Source: Verrucomicrobiota bacterium
GTDB taxonomy: Bacteria > Verrucomicrobiota > Verrucomicrobiia > Limisphaerales > J093
Assembly: GCA_016871715.1 (NCBI GenBank)
Contig: VHCO01000036.1
Span: 1 to 43,767, forward strand
Reading direction: 5' to 3'
Length of the DNA: 43,767 bases
Part shown: in pieces, positions 32,692 to 40,793 of the stretch
Position numbering within the stretch: the first letter of the stretch is position 1
Layout of the letters: every line of letters starts with the position of its first letter
Translations under genes and position numbers: made by a program
The notes under the pieces: generated by a model
Seen by the model: the letters and a program-made list of their open reading frames with translations, nothing else
What the model was told of the DNA's origin: nothing
Database searches by the model: none

Positions 32692-32819
32692 GCGAGTTCC
32701 ACGAGCCCGCCCCTCGATCTGGAATGCGCGATTTGGGAGGGGACGGCCGAAGGGGAATCGAGGCGTCGCGGCGCTCCGCCCTCTATAAGGACCGGCTGGA
32801 GGGGCGAGTTCCACGAGCC
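32692..32819. repeat. Direct repeat GCGAGTTCCACGAGCC, two copies
   Basis: The same 16 bases occur at 32692-32707 and 32804-32819, in the intergenic region before the sulfatase. The second copy is framed by GGAGG and CCTCC and can fold. It may be a short intergenic repeat family. Confidence 0.5.
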
Positions 32820-32855
32820 TCCGATGTAAACCTTTGGGTCGCTCGGAAGACAAGA

Positions 32856-32885
32856 TGGACTGGTCGACGCGGCTCTTGCTAGGGT
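32856..32885 (+). promoter_or_regulatory. Weak candidate sulfatase promoter
   Basis: TAGGGT (32880-32885) preceded by GC fits the local -10 pattern. The best -35 match, TGGACT (32856-32861), has an 18-base spacer but lacks TTG. Confidence 0.25.
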
Positions 32886-32901
32886 CGAGGTTGCAGATGC
32901 G

Positions 32902-34413
32902 ATGAACCTGATCCATTGGCCCATGAACCGGTTGGTGCCGTTGCTGTGTCTGAGCTCCTGCCTCGTCGCTGCCCAGCGGCCCAATGTGCTCCTGATTTGC
33001 GTGGACGACCTCAAACCGACCCTCGGGTGCTACGGCGATTCGTACGCCAAGACGCCTCACATGGATCGTTTGAGCCGGCGCGGCACCGTGTTCCGCTCGG
33101 CTTATGTCCAGCAGGCAGTGTGCGCGCCCTCGCGCAATGGCCTGATGACGGGGTTGCGCCCGGACCAGATCGGAGTGTACGACCTCGCCACCTGGTTCCG
33201 GCATGGGGCCAAGGACGCCGTCACGCTCTCTCAACGGTTCATCGAGGGTGGGTACCACGCCGAATCGCTGGGCAAGATCTACCATCGTGGCCACGGCAAC
33301 GTCATCGATCCAGCCAGTTGGAGCGTGAAATTCTGGTATCCCACGGGCGGCAGCCCGGCGGCGGTCACAACTGGCGGCCCAAAACCGCCGCCCGGTGCGG
33401 TGTTGCAGCCGCGAACCCAGGAGAACGGCCGACCACGTGGCCCGGCCTGGGGTTGGCCGGATGCTCCGGACGCAGCCTTCGGTGACGGGAAGATTGCCCG
33501 GCATGCGGCCGATCGGCTCGCCGCTTTGGCGAGCGAGGGCAAGTCGTTCTTCCTGGGGGTGGGTTTCGCCCGGCCGCATCTGCCGTTCATCGCCCCCAAG
33601 CGGTATTGGGACCTGTTCGATCACGCCACGCTGCCCGTTCACTCGGTGGATGCGCCGCTGCCCAAAGGGACACCGTCCTGGGTAGGGCACAACAGTGGCG
33701 AACTGCGGTCCTATAGCGACATTCAAGCCACCGGGCCGCTCACGCCCGAACAAGCCCGCACGATGGTTCATGGCTACTACGCCGCGACGGCGTTTGTGGA
33801 CGCCCAGATTGGCGTGGTCCTGGATGCGCTCGATCGGCTCGAGCTCTGGCAGAAGACCATCGTGGTCCTGTGGGGCGATCATGGTTGGCACTTGGGCGAT
33901 CACGGTCTCTGGTGCAAACACACCAACTTCGAGCAGGCCACCCGCAATCCCATCATCATCGTTGCGCCGGGGAAGCCGGGTGGCCAAGCCACCGACGCTC
34001 TGGTGCAGACCGTGGATCTCTATCCCACGTTGTGCGCGCTGGCCGGCCTCGAACCGCCCCCAGGCCTGCCCGGCAAGAGCCTGGTGCGCCTCCTCGACGA
34101 CCCCGCCGCTCAGGTCCAAGACGCCGTCTTTCAGGTCTATCCGCGCGGCACACCCAGTGGGAGCGCGCTCGGCCGCGCGGTGCGGACTGCGCGCCATCGC
34201 TATGTGGAATGGCGCGCCTGGAAGAGCGGGGCAATCGTGGGACGTGAGCTCTACGATTACCAGACCGACCCTGGCGAAACGGAGAACCTGGCCGAGCAGC
34301 CCGAACAGGCCGCTTTAGTCGCCCGTCTCGCGCGACGCCTCGAGGCGCTGGGGCCCGCCAAACCACCCGTGGCTAAGGACCCAAGCCTGGTCGAGCCTGC
34401 CGGCGCCCACTGA
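32902..34413 (+). CDS. Exported type I sulfatase (iduronate-2-sulfatase-like)
   Basis: This 503-residue hydrolase has a signal peptide (MNRLVPLLCLSSCLVAAQ after a short leader). CAPSR at residues 74-78 is the CxPxR motif whose Cys becomes formylglycine. RPNVLLICVDDLKP supplies two metal-binding Asp residues, and VLWGDHGWHLGDHGLWCKHT the remaining Asp/His and Lys. The layout is that of the iduronate-2-sulfatase group (S1_7), which desulfates polysaccharides outside the cytoplasm. The tail (LYDYQTDPGETENLAEQP) is typical. No formylglycine-generating enzyme lies in the window. A Met seven codons later is an alternative start. Confidence 0.93.
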   Translation: MNLIHWPMNRLVPLLCLSSCLVAAQRPNVLLICVDDLKPTLGCYGDSYAKTPHMDRLSRRGTVFRSAYVQQAVCAPSRNGLMTGLRPDQIGVYDLATWFRHGAKDAVTLSQRFIEGGYHAESLGKIYHRGHGNVIDPASWSVKFWYPTGGSPAAVTTGGPKPPPGAVLQPRTQENGRPRGPAWGWPDAPDAAFGDGKIARHAADRLAALASEGKSFFLGVGFARPHLPFIAPKRYWDLFDHATLPVHSVDAPLPKGTPSWVGHNSGELRSYSDIQATGPLTPEQARTMVHGYYAATAFVDAQIGVVLDALDRLELWQKTIVVLWGDHGWHLGDHGLWCKHTNFEQATRNPIIIVAPGKPGGQATDALVQTVDLYPTLCALAGLEPPPGLPGKSLVRLLDDPAAQVQDAVFQVYPRGTPSGSALGRAVRTARHRYVEWRAWKSGAIVGRELYDYQTDPGETENLAEQPEQAALVARLARRLEALGPAKPPVAKDPSLVEPAGAH

Positions 34414-34627
34414 ACGATAGGGCCGGCTTCTCCTTCGAGCTGCCGATTCGCCGAAGCCATCGCCGAGTGCAGTTCGACCGAACGGTCCTGCGACGGGAGC
34501 CTGACGCGGCCAAGCGCGCGCCGCGGTCACGCAGGTCCACCGCGGTTGGCGGCACGCGCCAGGCACAGGCTGATGTTGCGCTCCAGCCGCCAGATCGAGC
34601 GGGAGCGGCGCGGCAAGACCTGGCGGC

Positions 34628-36202
34628 TCAGGCGTTCATATCGCTCCAGCGCTTGGCCAGGCGCCCGAAGATCCAGAGCGCGATGGCCGAGAGGACGCCG
34701 ATGGCGGCGAACGGGATCCAGATGTGCAGGTGGGGCGAGTAGGTGTCCCAGAGCAACTGGGTGGCGGCGACGGCGTCGAGGTTAGTGACCTCCTGGAGTT
34801 TGACCATGGCCTCGGTGCGAGCCACGCCCAGGGTGGCTTCGAGGGAGGCGATTTGTCCGTTCCAGCCTTTGCCGGCGCCGAACTCGGTGCGTTCGGCCAG
34901 GTACCGCAGCGCCAGCACAGCTTTCTCGCCGTAATGGCCATAGAGATGACCGGCCATCTTCGAGCCGAGGTAGACGCCCACACCGACGGGGATGTTGACG
35001 TAACCGAGGTAGAGACCTTTCTTGCCTGGGGGCGCGATGAGGCCCAGGTATTCGTTCTTCTTCGGGCCGGTGGTCATCTCGCCGAGCGAGAAGAAGAGGA
35101 TGCCCAGCACCAGGATCCAGGCGTTCTGGGTCCAACCGGCCACCAGAACGCCGACGGTCGCGGTGAGCATGCCGATGAGCATCGCCTCGAGCGTGCGCAT
35201 GTTGCGGGTGAGCCAAGCGGCGGGAATCACACCCAGGATGATGAACAGCGCGTTGAAGCTCAGGAGGACCTGTTGCGGGATCATCGGGCCGCGCGGGGTT
35301 TGCTCGACCAGGGCGCGGTAGGCGACGTCTGGCAGCCAACGGAGGCCCTCGGCCATGCTGCCGCTCTTGACCCAGTCCGCGATGAAGTTGGGCTGCAGAT
35401 CCCAGAGTTGGTACATCATGAGCCAAAAGCCGGACATGATGGCCAGCCAGGCGATCAGGCGCGGCTCGAGGATGTTGGCGATGGTGCGCACCAACACTCG
35501 CAGAGGCGACTCGGTTTTCGAGGCCCCGGAGGGCACGTCCTTGAAGGTGAAGAGCAGGAGCAAATTCAGCGAGGTGAAGACGGCGGAGGCGATGAACAGG
35601 TTGCGCCAGGCCTGAGGCGAGTTGGTCTCGGCCTGCAGCGGGCCCGGCAGGAGCACGCTCAACCCGAGCAGCACGGCGGGCAAGTAATGCCCGACGAACG
35701 CGCCCACATTAACGACCCAATAGAAGATGCCCCAGCCGACGCTCGAGTTGGCTTTGGTGAGGTTCTGCGCCAAGGACCCCTGAAGGCTGGGCTTGAAGAA
35801 GGCCGTGCCGGTGGCCAGGGTCATGATGGCGATGAAAAAGGCCCAGTAATTCGAGATGAAACTCAGATCGCGCATGAAGGCGATCATCAGGTAGCCCACC
35901 ATCATCAGACTGATAGCGAAGGCGAGCGTTCGTTTGTAGCCGAACCGGTCGGCATAGCCGCCCGTGACGATCGGCAGCAGGGATTGGAAAGCGGCCCACC
36001 AGGCATAGATCGTGCCTTTATCGGCGGCGGTCAGGTGGAGGCCGCCCGGGTTGTCGGCCTGCATGATGTAGATCGGGGCCATGACCCGCAGGTTGTAGTA
36101 GGCCAACCGCTCCCACATCTCGATGGTGTTGAGCATCCAAAACGTGCGGCCGAAGCGCGGAGGAGCGGCCGGCGGGTCCGACGGGCTAGCGAGCGTGGTC
36201 AT
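34628..36202 (-). CDS. POT/PTR-family proton-dependent oligopeptide transporter
   Basis: This is a 524-residue inner-membrane carrier of the major facilitator superfamily with about 12-14 helices. FWMLNTIEMWERLAYYNLR is the POT helix 1 signature (ExxERxxYY-like). GGYADRFGYKRTLAF is the MFS loop 2-3 motif, and FFKPSLQGSLAQNL resembles the PTR2 signature. VNIPVGVGVYLGSKMAGHLYGHYG lies late in the sequence. Substrates are probably di- or tripeptides taken up with protons. MTTLASPSD at 36202 was taken as start because the upstream extension is Pro/Gly-rich and overlaps the promoter region. It is divergent from the DUF1080 gene and convergent with the sulfatase gene. Confidence 0.88.
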   Translation of the reverse strand: MTTLASPSDPPAAPPRFGRTFWMLNTIEMWERLAYYNLRVMAPIYIMQADNPGGLHLTAADKGTIYAWWAAFQSLLPIVTGGYADRFGYKRTLAFAISLMMVGYLMIAFMRDLSFISNYWAFFIAIMTLATGTAFFKPSLQGSLAQNLTKANSSVGWGIFYWVVNVGAFVGHYLPAVLLGLSVLLPGPLQAETNSPQAWRNLFIASAVFTSLNLLLLFTFKDVPSGASKTESPLRVLVRTIANILEPRLIAWLAIMSGFWLMMYQLWDLQPNFIADWVKSGSMAEGLRWLPDVAYRALVEQTPRGPMIPQQVLLSFNALFIILGVIPAAWLTRNMRTLEAMLIGMLTATVGVLVAGWTQNAWILVLGILFFSLGEMTTGPKKNEYLGLIAPPGKKGLYLGYVNIPVGVGVYLGSKMAGHLYGHYGEKAVLALRYLAERTEFGAGKGWNGQIASLEATLGVARTEAMVKLQEVTNLDAVAATQLLWDTYSPHLHIWIPFAAIGVLSAIALWIFGRLAKRWSDMNA

Positions 36203-36300
36203 CGTGAGTGAGCGCGAGGCCAGGGTGCCCGCAGGCGGCAGGCGCCCGGGGGGCGAGCCGCCTGCGCGCGAATCGGTGCGGAGGTACACGGCACGCGCGG

Positions 36301-36330
36301 ACCCTACTGGATCCGCCAGCCCCAGTGCAA
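36301..36330 (-). promoter_or_regulatory. Candidate POT transporter promoter
   Basis: On the minus strand TTGCAC (36330-36325), an 18-base spacer and TAGGGT (36306-36301) lie about 100 bases before the start. It is nearly back-to-back with the DUF1080 promoter candidate. Confidence 0.45.
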
Positions 36331-36348
36331 GGGACCGTGTCCCTGCGC

Positions 36349-36379
36349 TTGACGGCGTGTGCGGGTCCCGGGGTAGAGT
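36349..36379 (+). promoter_or_regulatory. Candidate promoter of the DUF1080 gene
   Basis: TTGACG (36349-36354), a long 19-base spacer, and TAGAGT (36374-36379). If used, the leader is almost absent, because the ATG is at 36388. Confidence 0.3.
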
Positions 36380-36387
36380 CCGACTCC

Positions 36388-36981
36388 ATGAAGACGTTGC
36401 GCGGCATTTGCTTCTCGGGTTGGGCGGTCTGGGCAGTGGCGCTGGGTCCGGGCGGGTGGGCCGCGGACTCCGCGGCGGGGACCACGACCTCCCTGTTCAA
36501 CGGGAAGGATTTGACGGGTTGGGTGCCGGTGCACGACGCCACCTTCGAGGTGGTCGATGGGAACCTGCGCTTGGTCAAAGGCATGGGCTGGCTGCGCACG
36601 GAACGGGCCTACGCGGATTTCGTCCTCGAGTTCGAGTGGCGGGCGTTAGTCGAGAAGTACGATAGCGGGATCTTCATCCACGCAGGGACCGAGGGTAAGC
36701 CCTGGCCCGATCAGGGTTGGCAGATCAACCTGCGCTACGACCAACTCGGCGCGCTGGTCAAGGGCCGGCGGACGGTGGTCCCGGCCGAGACCCCGCGGAT
36801 GCCGCTCGAGCAGTGGGTCAAGTTCCGAATCGAGGTCAAAGGCAAGCGCATCGCGCTGGATGTGGACGGCGAGCGCGCTTGGGAGTACGAGGGCCTCGAC
36901 GGTGGGCGGGGTTACTTGGGCATCCAGGCCGAAGAACGCGCCTTCGATTTCCGCAACTTCCGCCTGCGAGCCCTCGAGTAG
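36388..36981 (+). CDS. Exported DUF1080 protein (3-keto-disaccharide hydrolase-like)
   Basis: This 197-residue protein has a signal peptide (GICFSGWAVWAVALGPGGWAA). SLFNGKDLTGWVPV is the opening of DUF1080, a concanavalin-like beta-sandwich, and YDSGIFIHAG and RGYLGIQAEERAFDFRNFRL are its later blocks. Members cleave 3-keto-glycosides, which are oxidised sugars made by GFO/IDH/MocA oxidoreductases, and are very numerous in Verrucomicrobiota and Planctomycetota. A matching oxidoreductase is not in the window. tilS begins nine bases after its stop. Confidence 0.9.
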   Translation: MKTLRGICFSGWAVWAVALGPGGWAADSAAGTTTSLFNGKDLTGWVPVHDATFEVVDGNLRLVKGMGWLRTERAYADFVLEFEWRALVEKYDSGIFIHAGTEGKPWPDQGWQINLRYDQLGALVKGRRTVVPAETPRMPLEQWVKFRIEVKGKRIALDVDGERAWEYEGLDGGRGYLGIQAEERAFDFRNFRLRALE

Positions 36982-36989
36982 CGGCGGTT

Positions 36990-38429
36990 GTGGCCGATCT
37001 TGCGCAGCGGGTCGCGGCGAGGATGACGGAGGAACTGTCGCTGCGACGTGGAGAGCGGCTGGTCGTGGCGGTCTCGGGCGGGCGCGACTCGATGGTGTTG
37101 CTGCACCTGCTGGCGGAGCTGTCGGGGCCCATGGGCTGGCAACTGGCGGTCGCCCACTTCAATCATCGGTTGCGGGGCCGCGCCAGTGTGGCGGACGAAC
37201 GTTGGGTGCGGGGCAGCGCCGAGGCGCTCGGGTTGCGGTGCGTCTGCGCGTGCGGGGAGGTGGCCAGCTACGCGGTCGCTCACGGGCTTTCGGTCGAGAT
37301 GGCGGCGCGCACCCTGCGCCACGCGTTTCTGGCTCGAGTGGCGGTCGAGCAAAGGAGCCGGACGGTGGTCTTGGCGCATCACGCGGACGATCAAGTCGAA
37401 ACCTTCTTGTTGCGCCTGTTGCGCGGCGCGGGTGGCCTCGGTCTGGCGGGGATGCGCCTGGCGAGTCCGTCGCCGTCAAACCCGGCTGTCACGTTGGTGC
37501 GGCCGTTGTTGCCCGAAACCCAGGCGAGCTTGGTGGCCTACGCCCGCCGACACCGCTTGCGGTTCCGCGAAGACGCCAGCAATGCCAGCCGCGACTTCCT
37601 GCGGAACCGGGTGCGCCACGAGTTATTGCCTCTGTTGCGGCGGCGGTTTCAGCCCGCGATCGAACGCGCGGTGTTGCGGACCCTGGCCATTGTTGGGGCG
37701 GAGGCCGACCACACCATGCAGTCGGCCCGGGCCTGGCTGCGGGCGCGCCGGCGGCCGGTTTTTGCCCGCCTGCACCTTGCGGTCCAGCGGGCGGTCTTGC
37801 ACCTGGGCCTGATCGAGTCCGGCCAACGGCCCGAGTTCGATTCGATCGAGCGCTTGCGGCTCGAACCCGAGCGCCGGTTCATGTTGGGCGGGGGCAGGGT
37901 GGCCTGGCGCGACCGGGTGGGGGTCTTGCATGTTGAAGCGGCGCGAGCGGCGGATTTTCGGGCCGAGCGGGCCTGGGTCGAGCTCGACTCCCCGCCCCGC
38001 GAGCGCGTGTTTGGCGGGGTGCGACTCCGCTGGCAGCTCGGTCCAGCGAGTGGGCGGGCCCCGGCCCGAGTGCGGTCATCCGGTGGGCTGGAGCGATTCG
38101 ACGCGGACCGGGTGGGTCGCGAGGTCTTGCTGCGGCATTGGCAACCGGGCGACCGTTTTCAGCCGCTGGGCATGCCGCGGCCCGTCAAGCTCCAGGATTT
38201 GTTCACGAACCTGAAAGTGCCAGCGGCGGAGCGGCGCGAGCGCGTGCTGGCGACGACGCGGACGGGCGAAATCTTCTGGGTCGAGGGCCTCCGGATGAGC
38301 GAGCCGCACAAGTTACGGCCGGAGACGGCGCGCCGACTCGAGTGGCGATGGCGGCGGTTGCCGGGCGCGGGGAGCGGCGAGATTCGAGCGAGCGCCAGTT
38401 TGGTTGCATGCGGTCGGGGGCCATGCTAG
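36990..38429 (+). CDS. tilS: tRNA(Ile)-lysidine synthase
   Basis: This 479-residue enzyme adds lysine to C34 of tRNA(Ile) CAU, changing its reading from AUG to AUA. SGGRDSMVLLHLL at residue 29 is the PP-loop ATP pyrophosphatase motif, and VAHFNHRLRG, VVLAHHADDQVETFLLRLLRG and EDASNASRDFLRNRVRHELLPLL are all TilS hallmarks. The C-terminal substrate-binding domain ends about residue 460 (FWVEGLRMSEPHKL). The GTG at 36990 was taken because the family has about 25 residues before the PP-loop; an ATG at 37023 is the alternative. The longer upstream frame is the shadow of DUF1080. Confidence 0.94.
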   Translation: MADLAQRVAARMTEELSLRRGERLVVAVSGGRDSMVLLHLLAELSGPMGWQLAVAHFNHRLRGRASVADERWVRGSAEALGLRCVCACGEVASYAVAHGLSVEMAARTLRHAFLARVAVEQRSRTVVLAHHADDQVETFLLRLLRGAGGLGLAGMRLASPSPSNPAVTLVRPLLPETQASLVAYARRHRLRFREDASNASRDFLRNRVRHELLPLLRRRFQPAIERAVLRTLAIVGAEADHTMQSARAWLRARRRPVFARLHLAVQRAVLHLGLIESGQRPEFDSIERLRLEPERRFMLGGGRVAWRDRVGVLHVEAARAADFRAERAWVELDSPPRERVFGGVRLRWQLGPASGRAPARVRSSGGLERFDADRVGREVLLRHWQPGDRFQPLGMPRPVKLQDLFTNLKVPAAERRERVLATTRTGEIFWVEGLRMSEPHKLRPETARRLEWRWRRLPGAGSGEIRASASLVACGRGPC

Positions 38430-38432
38430 CTT
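38404..38432 (+). promoter_or_regulatory. Candidate ftsH promoter inside the tilS 3' end
   Basis: TTGCAT (38404-38409), a 17-base spacer, and TAGCTT (38427-38432) preceded by GC lie about 22 bases before the ftsH ATG. The -10 box covers the tilS stop codon. Confidence 0.5.
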
Positions 38433-38453
38433 GCGCCAAAATGTTACGGGCCA

Positions 38454-40478
38454 ATGGCTGACGAATCCAAGAATGGCGGCAATCGTCCCGACCGACGCGG
38501 CGGAGGCGGCGGCGAAGTCCGTGTGCCCCCGCGCACCTGGCTGCTGTGGCTGGCGATCTTGAGCCTGATTCCGTTGTTGGTCTTTTTCAAGGGGCAGACG
38601 GAAGCGAAGTATCGGGTGCTTGGCTACACGGAATTCTTCGAGTTGGTCGAGAGCAACCGGGTGACCGAAGGCACGATCCACTACAGCCCGCAGTCGCAGT
38701 TGCGCGAGATCAGCGGCAAGTACCTGGACGCGGCGGGCGAAAGCCGCGGGCCGGTGCCCTTCAAGCTGCAGGTGCCGCTGAACGATCCGCAGGACGAGAA
38801 GAAGCTGCTGATGACCGGCAAGTTCAAGGTGGCCGAGCCCAATAACGTCTTGCTGAACATCTTTTACGGGATCCTCCCCTTTCTGTTGTTGGCGGCGTTG
38901 GTCTATTTCTTCCTGATTCGGCAGATCAAGATGGCCGGTAAAGGGGCGTTGAGTTTCGGCAAGAGCAAGGCGCGGATGCTCAACAAAGAGAAGAACCGGA
39001 CCACGTTCAAGGATGTTGCCGGTGTGGATGAGGCGAAGGAGGAGGTCTGCGAGTTGGTCGAGTTCCTGAAGGACCCGAAGAAATTCCAACGGTTAGGCGG
39101 GCGGATTCCCAAGGGCATCCTGATGGTGGGGCCCCCGGGGACAGGGAAGACTCTGCTTGCCAAGGCGATTGCGGGCGAGGCGGACGCCTCCTTCTACAGC
39201 ATTAGCGGGTCGGATTTTGTGGAGATGTTCGTGGGGGTTGGCGCGAGTCGCGTGCGCGACATGTTCGAGCAGGCGCGCAAGAACACGCCTTGTCTGGTCT
39301 TCATCGACGAGATCGACGCGGTGGGGCGCAGCCGTGGCCACGGGTTGGGCGGCGGCAACGACGAACGCGAGCAAACCCTCAACGCCCTCCTGGTCGAGAT
39401 GGACGGCTTCGACACGACCGAGGGCATCATCATTATCGCGGCCACCAACCGTCCCGACGTGTTGGACCCGGCGCTGTTGCGGCCGGGCCGCTTCGATCGG
39501 CAAATCACGGTGAATCTGCCGGACGTTCGCGGCCGCGAAGGGATCCTGAAGGTCCACGCCCGCAACGTGAAGCTGGCGCCGGAGGTGGACTTGTCCGTGA
39601 TCGCGCGTGGCACGCCGGGTTTTTCGGGGGCGGAGTTGGCCAATTTGCTGAACGAGGCGGCCTTGTTGGCGGCTCGATTCAACAAGAAGGCCATCACGAT
39701 GGGCGAGCTCGAGGAGGCGCGCGACAAAGTCCGCTGGGGCCGCGAGCGTCGCAGTCTGGCGATGACCGAGGAACAGAAGCGGTTCACCGCCTGGCACGAA
39801 GCCGGTCACGCCTTGGTCAACGTGCTGCTGCAGTACACCCACCCGCTCCACAAGGTGACGATCATCCCGCGCGGCCAAGCCCTGGGCGCCACCATGTCCT
39901 TGCCCAAGGAAGACATCCTCAACCGCGGCCGCAAGGAGATGTTGGACCTGATCGCCGTCATGATGGCTGGCCGCATCGCCGAGGAAATCGTCTCGGGTGA
40001 CGTCTCGACCGGCGCCGCGGGCGACATCCAACAGGCCACGCAAATGGCTCGCGCCATGGTGTGCAATTTCGGGATGAGCGATAAGGTGGGCTTGGTGCAG
40101 TACGGTGAGGAGAGCGAGTATATCTTCCTGGGGCGCGACATGATGCGGGGTAAACCGTACAGCGAACGCACCGCCCAGGAGATCGACGCCGAAGTCAAAC
40201 GGATCATCGACGAATGCTACGGCCGCGCCAAAGACCTCATCGACACCAATCGCGATAAGCTCGGCCTCATTGCCCAATCGCTTCTCGAATTCGAGACCCT
40301 GGACGGGACGCAAGTCGAAGAGATCATTCGCACCGGCCAACTCACGCCGCCACCGCCACCGCCCAAGACCGGTCCCCCCACGGGGGCTCAGGCCGCCACT
40401 CCCCTGCCGGAAGTCCCCAAGCCGTTGCCGCCGAAGTTGCCGCCCGGCTTAGCTTCGCCCGCGCCAGCCACGGCGTAA
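38454..40478 (+). CDS. ftsH: ATP-dependent zinc metalloprotease FtsH
   Basis: FtsH (674 residues) is a hexameric inner-membrane AAA+ protease that degrades damaged membrane proteins and some regulators. Helix 1 ([17 protein letters not shown]) and helix 2 ([19 protein letters not shown]) flank a periplasmic domain. Walker A GPPGTGKT is at residues 226-233. Walker B ([10 protein letters not shown]) and the second region of homology ([20 protein letters not shown]) follow. The zinc site HEAGH is at 448-452. The C-terminus has an unusual Pro-rich tail of about 45 residues (for example [14 protein letters not shown]) beyond the peptidase. The tilS-ftsH pair is a conserved neighbour pair in many bacteria. 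Confidence 0.97.
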   Translation: MADESKNGGNRPDRRGGGGGEVRVPPRTWLLWLAILSLIPLLVFFKGQTEAKYRVLGYTEFFELVESNRVTEGTIHYSPQSQLREISGKYLDAAGESRGPVPFKLQVPLNDPQDEKKLLMTGKFKVAEPNNVLLNIFYGILPFLLLAALVYFFLIRQIKMAGKGALSFGKSKARMLNKEKNRTTFKDVAGVDEAKEEVCELVEFLKDPKKFQRLGGRIPKGILMVGPPGTGKTLLAKAIAGEADASFYSISGSDFVEMFVGVGASRVRDMFEQARKNTPCLVFIDEIDAVGRSRGHGLGGGNDEREQTLNALLVEMDGFDTTEGIIIIAATNRPDVLDPALLRPGRFDRQITVNLPDVRGREGILKVHARNVKLAPEVDLSVIARGTPGFSGAELANLLNEAALLAARFNKKAITMGELEEARDKVRWGRERRSLAMTEEQKRFTAWHEAGHALVNVLLQYTHPLHKVTIIPRGQALGATMSLPKEDILNRGRKEMLDLIAVMMAGRIAEEIVSGDVSTGAAGDIQQATQMARAMVCNFGMSDKVGLVQYGEESEYIFLGRDMMRGKPYSERTAQEIDAEVKRIIDECYGRAKDLIDTNRDKLGLIAQSLLEFETLDGTQVEEIIRTGQLTPPPPPPKTGPPTGAQAATPLPEVPKPLPPKLPPGLASPAPATA

Positions 40479-40793
40479 CCGGCGTGGGCGTTTGGGTGCA
40501 GCGGCTCGCGACAGAGTGCCCACTACCGTCGCCTCGCACTCCAGCCGCAGACCGATTCCGCAGCCGCACCGGACCAGGGCGCCATGGGTCTTGGTCTCCC
40601 GCAACCGACGCAGTTAGTACGCCGGAGCGGGGTCCGGAGAGGGGGATCGCCTCGTCAACTTATGCTCTGGCCATATTTGTGTTTGCTTTGTTCTGGCGGA
40701 AAGTCCTAGGGTGCCACGGTGCAAGTGAGATGGACGCAAGGAGTTGATTGCGTTTCGGCACAGGGGCAAGCATCTACGGTGGCGAGGTGATCT
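40479..40793. other. 315-base region upstream of the right-edge secreted protein
   Basis: No gene was seen. It contains one promoter candidate (40683-40712) and, just before the next ATG, the Shine-Dalgarno-like GAGGTGA. No terminator for ftsH was convincing. Confidence 0.5.
40683..40712 (+). promoter_or_regulatory. Candidate promoter of the Ig/MBG repeat protein
   Basis: TTGCTT (40683-40688), an 18-base spacer, and TAGGGT (40707-40712) preceded by CC lie about 80 bases before the ATG. Confidence 0.4.

Noticed and set aside
36717..36989. N-terminal extension of tilS
   Set aside because: It overlaps the DUF1080 gene out of frame and is not similar to TilS.
39093..40340. A 415-residue minus-strand frame opposite ftsH
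   Set aside because: Shadow of a certain ftsH gene; no family resemblance.
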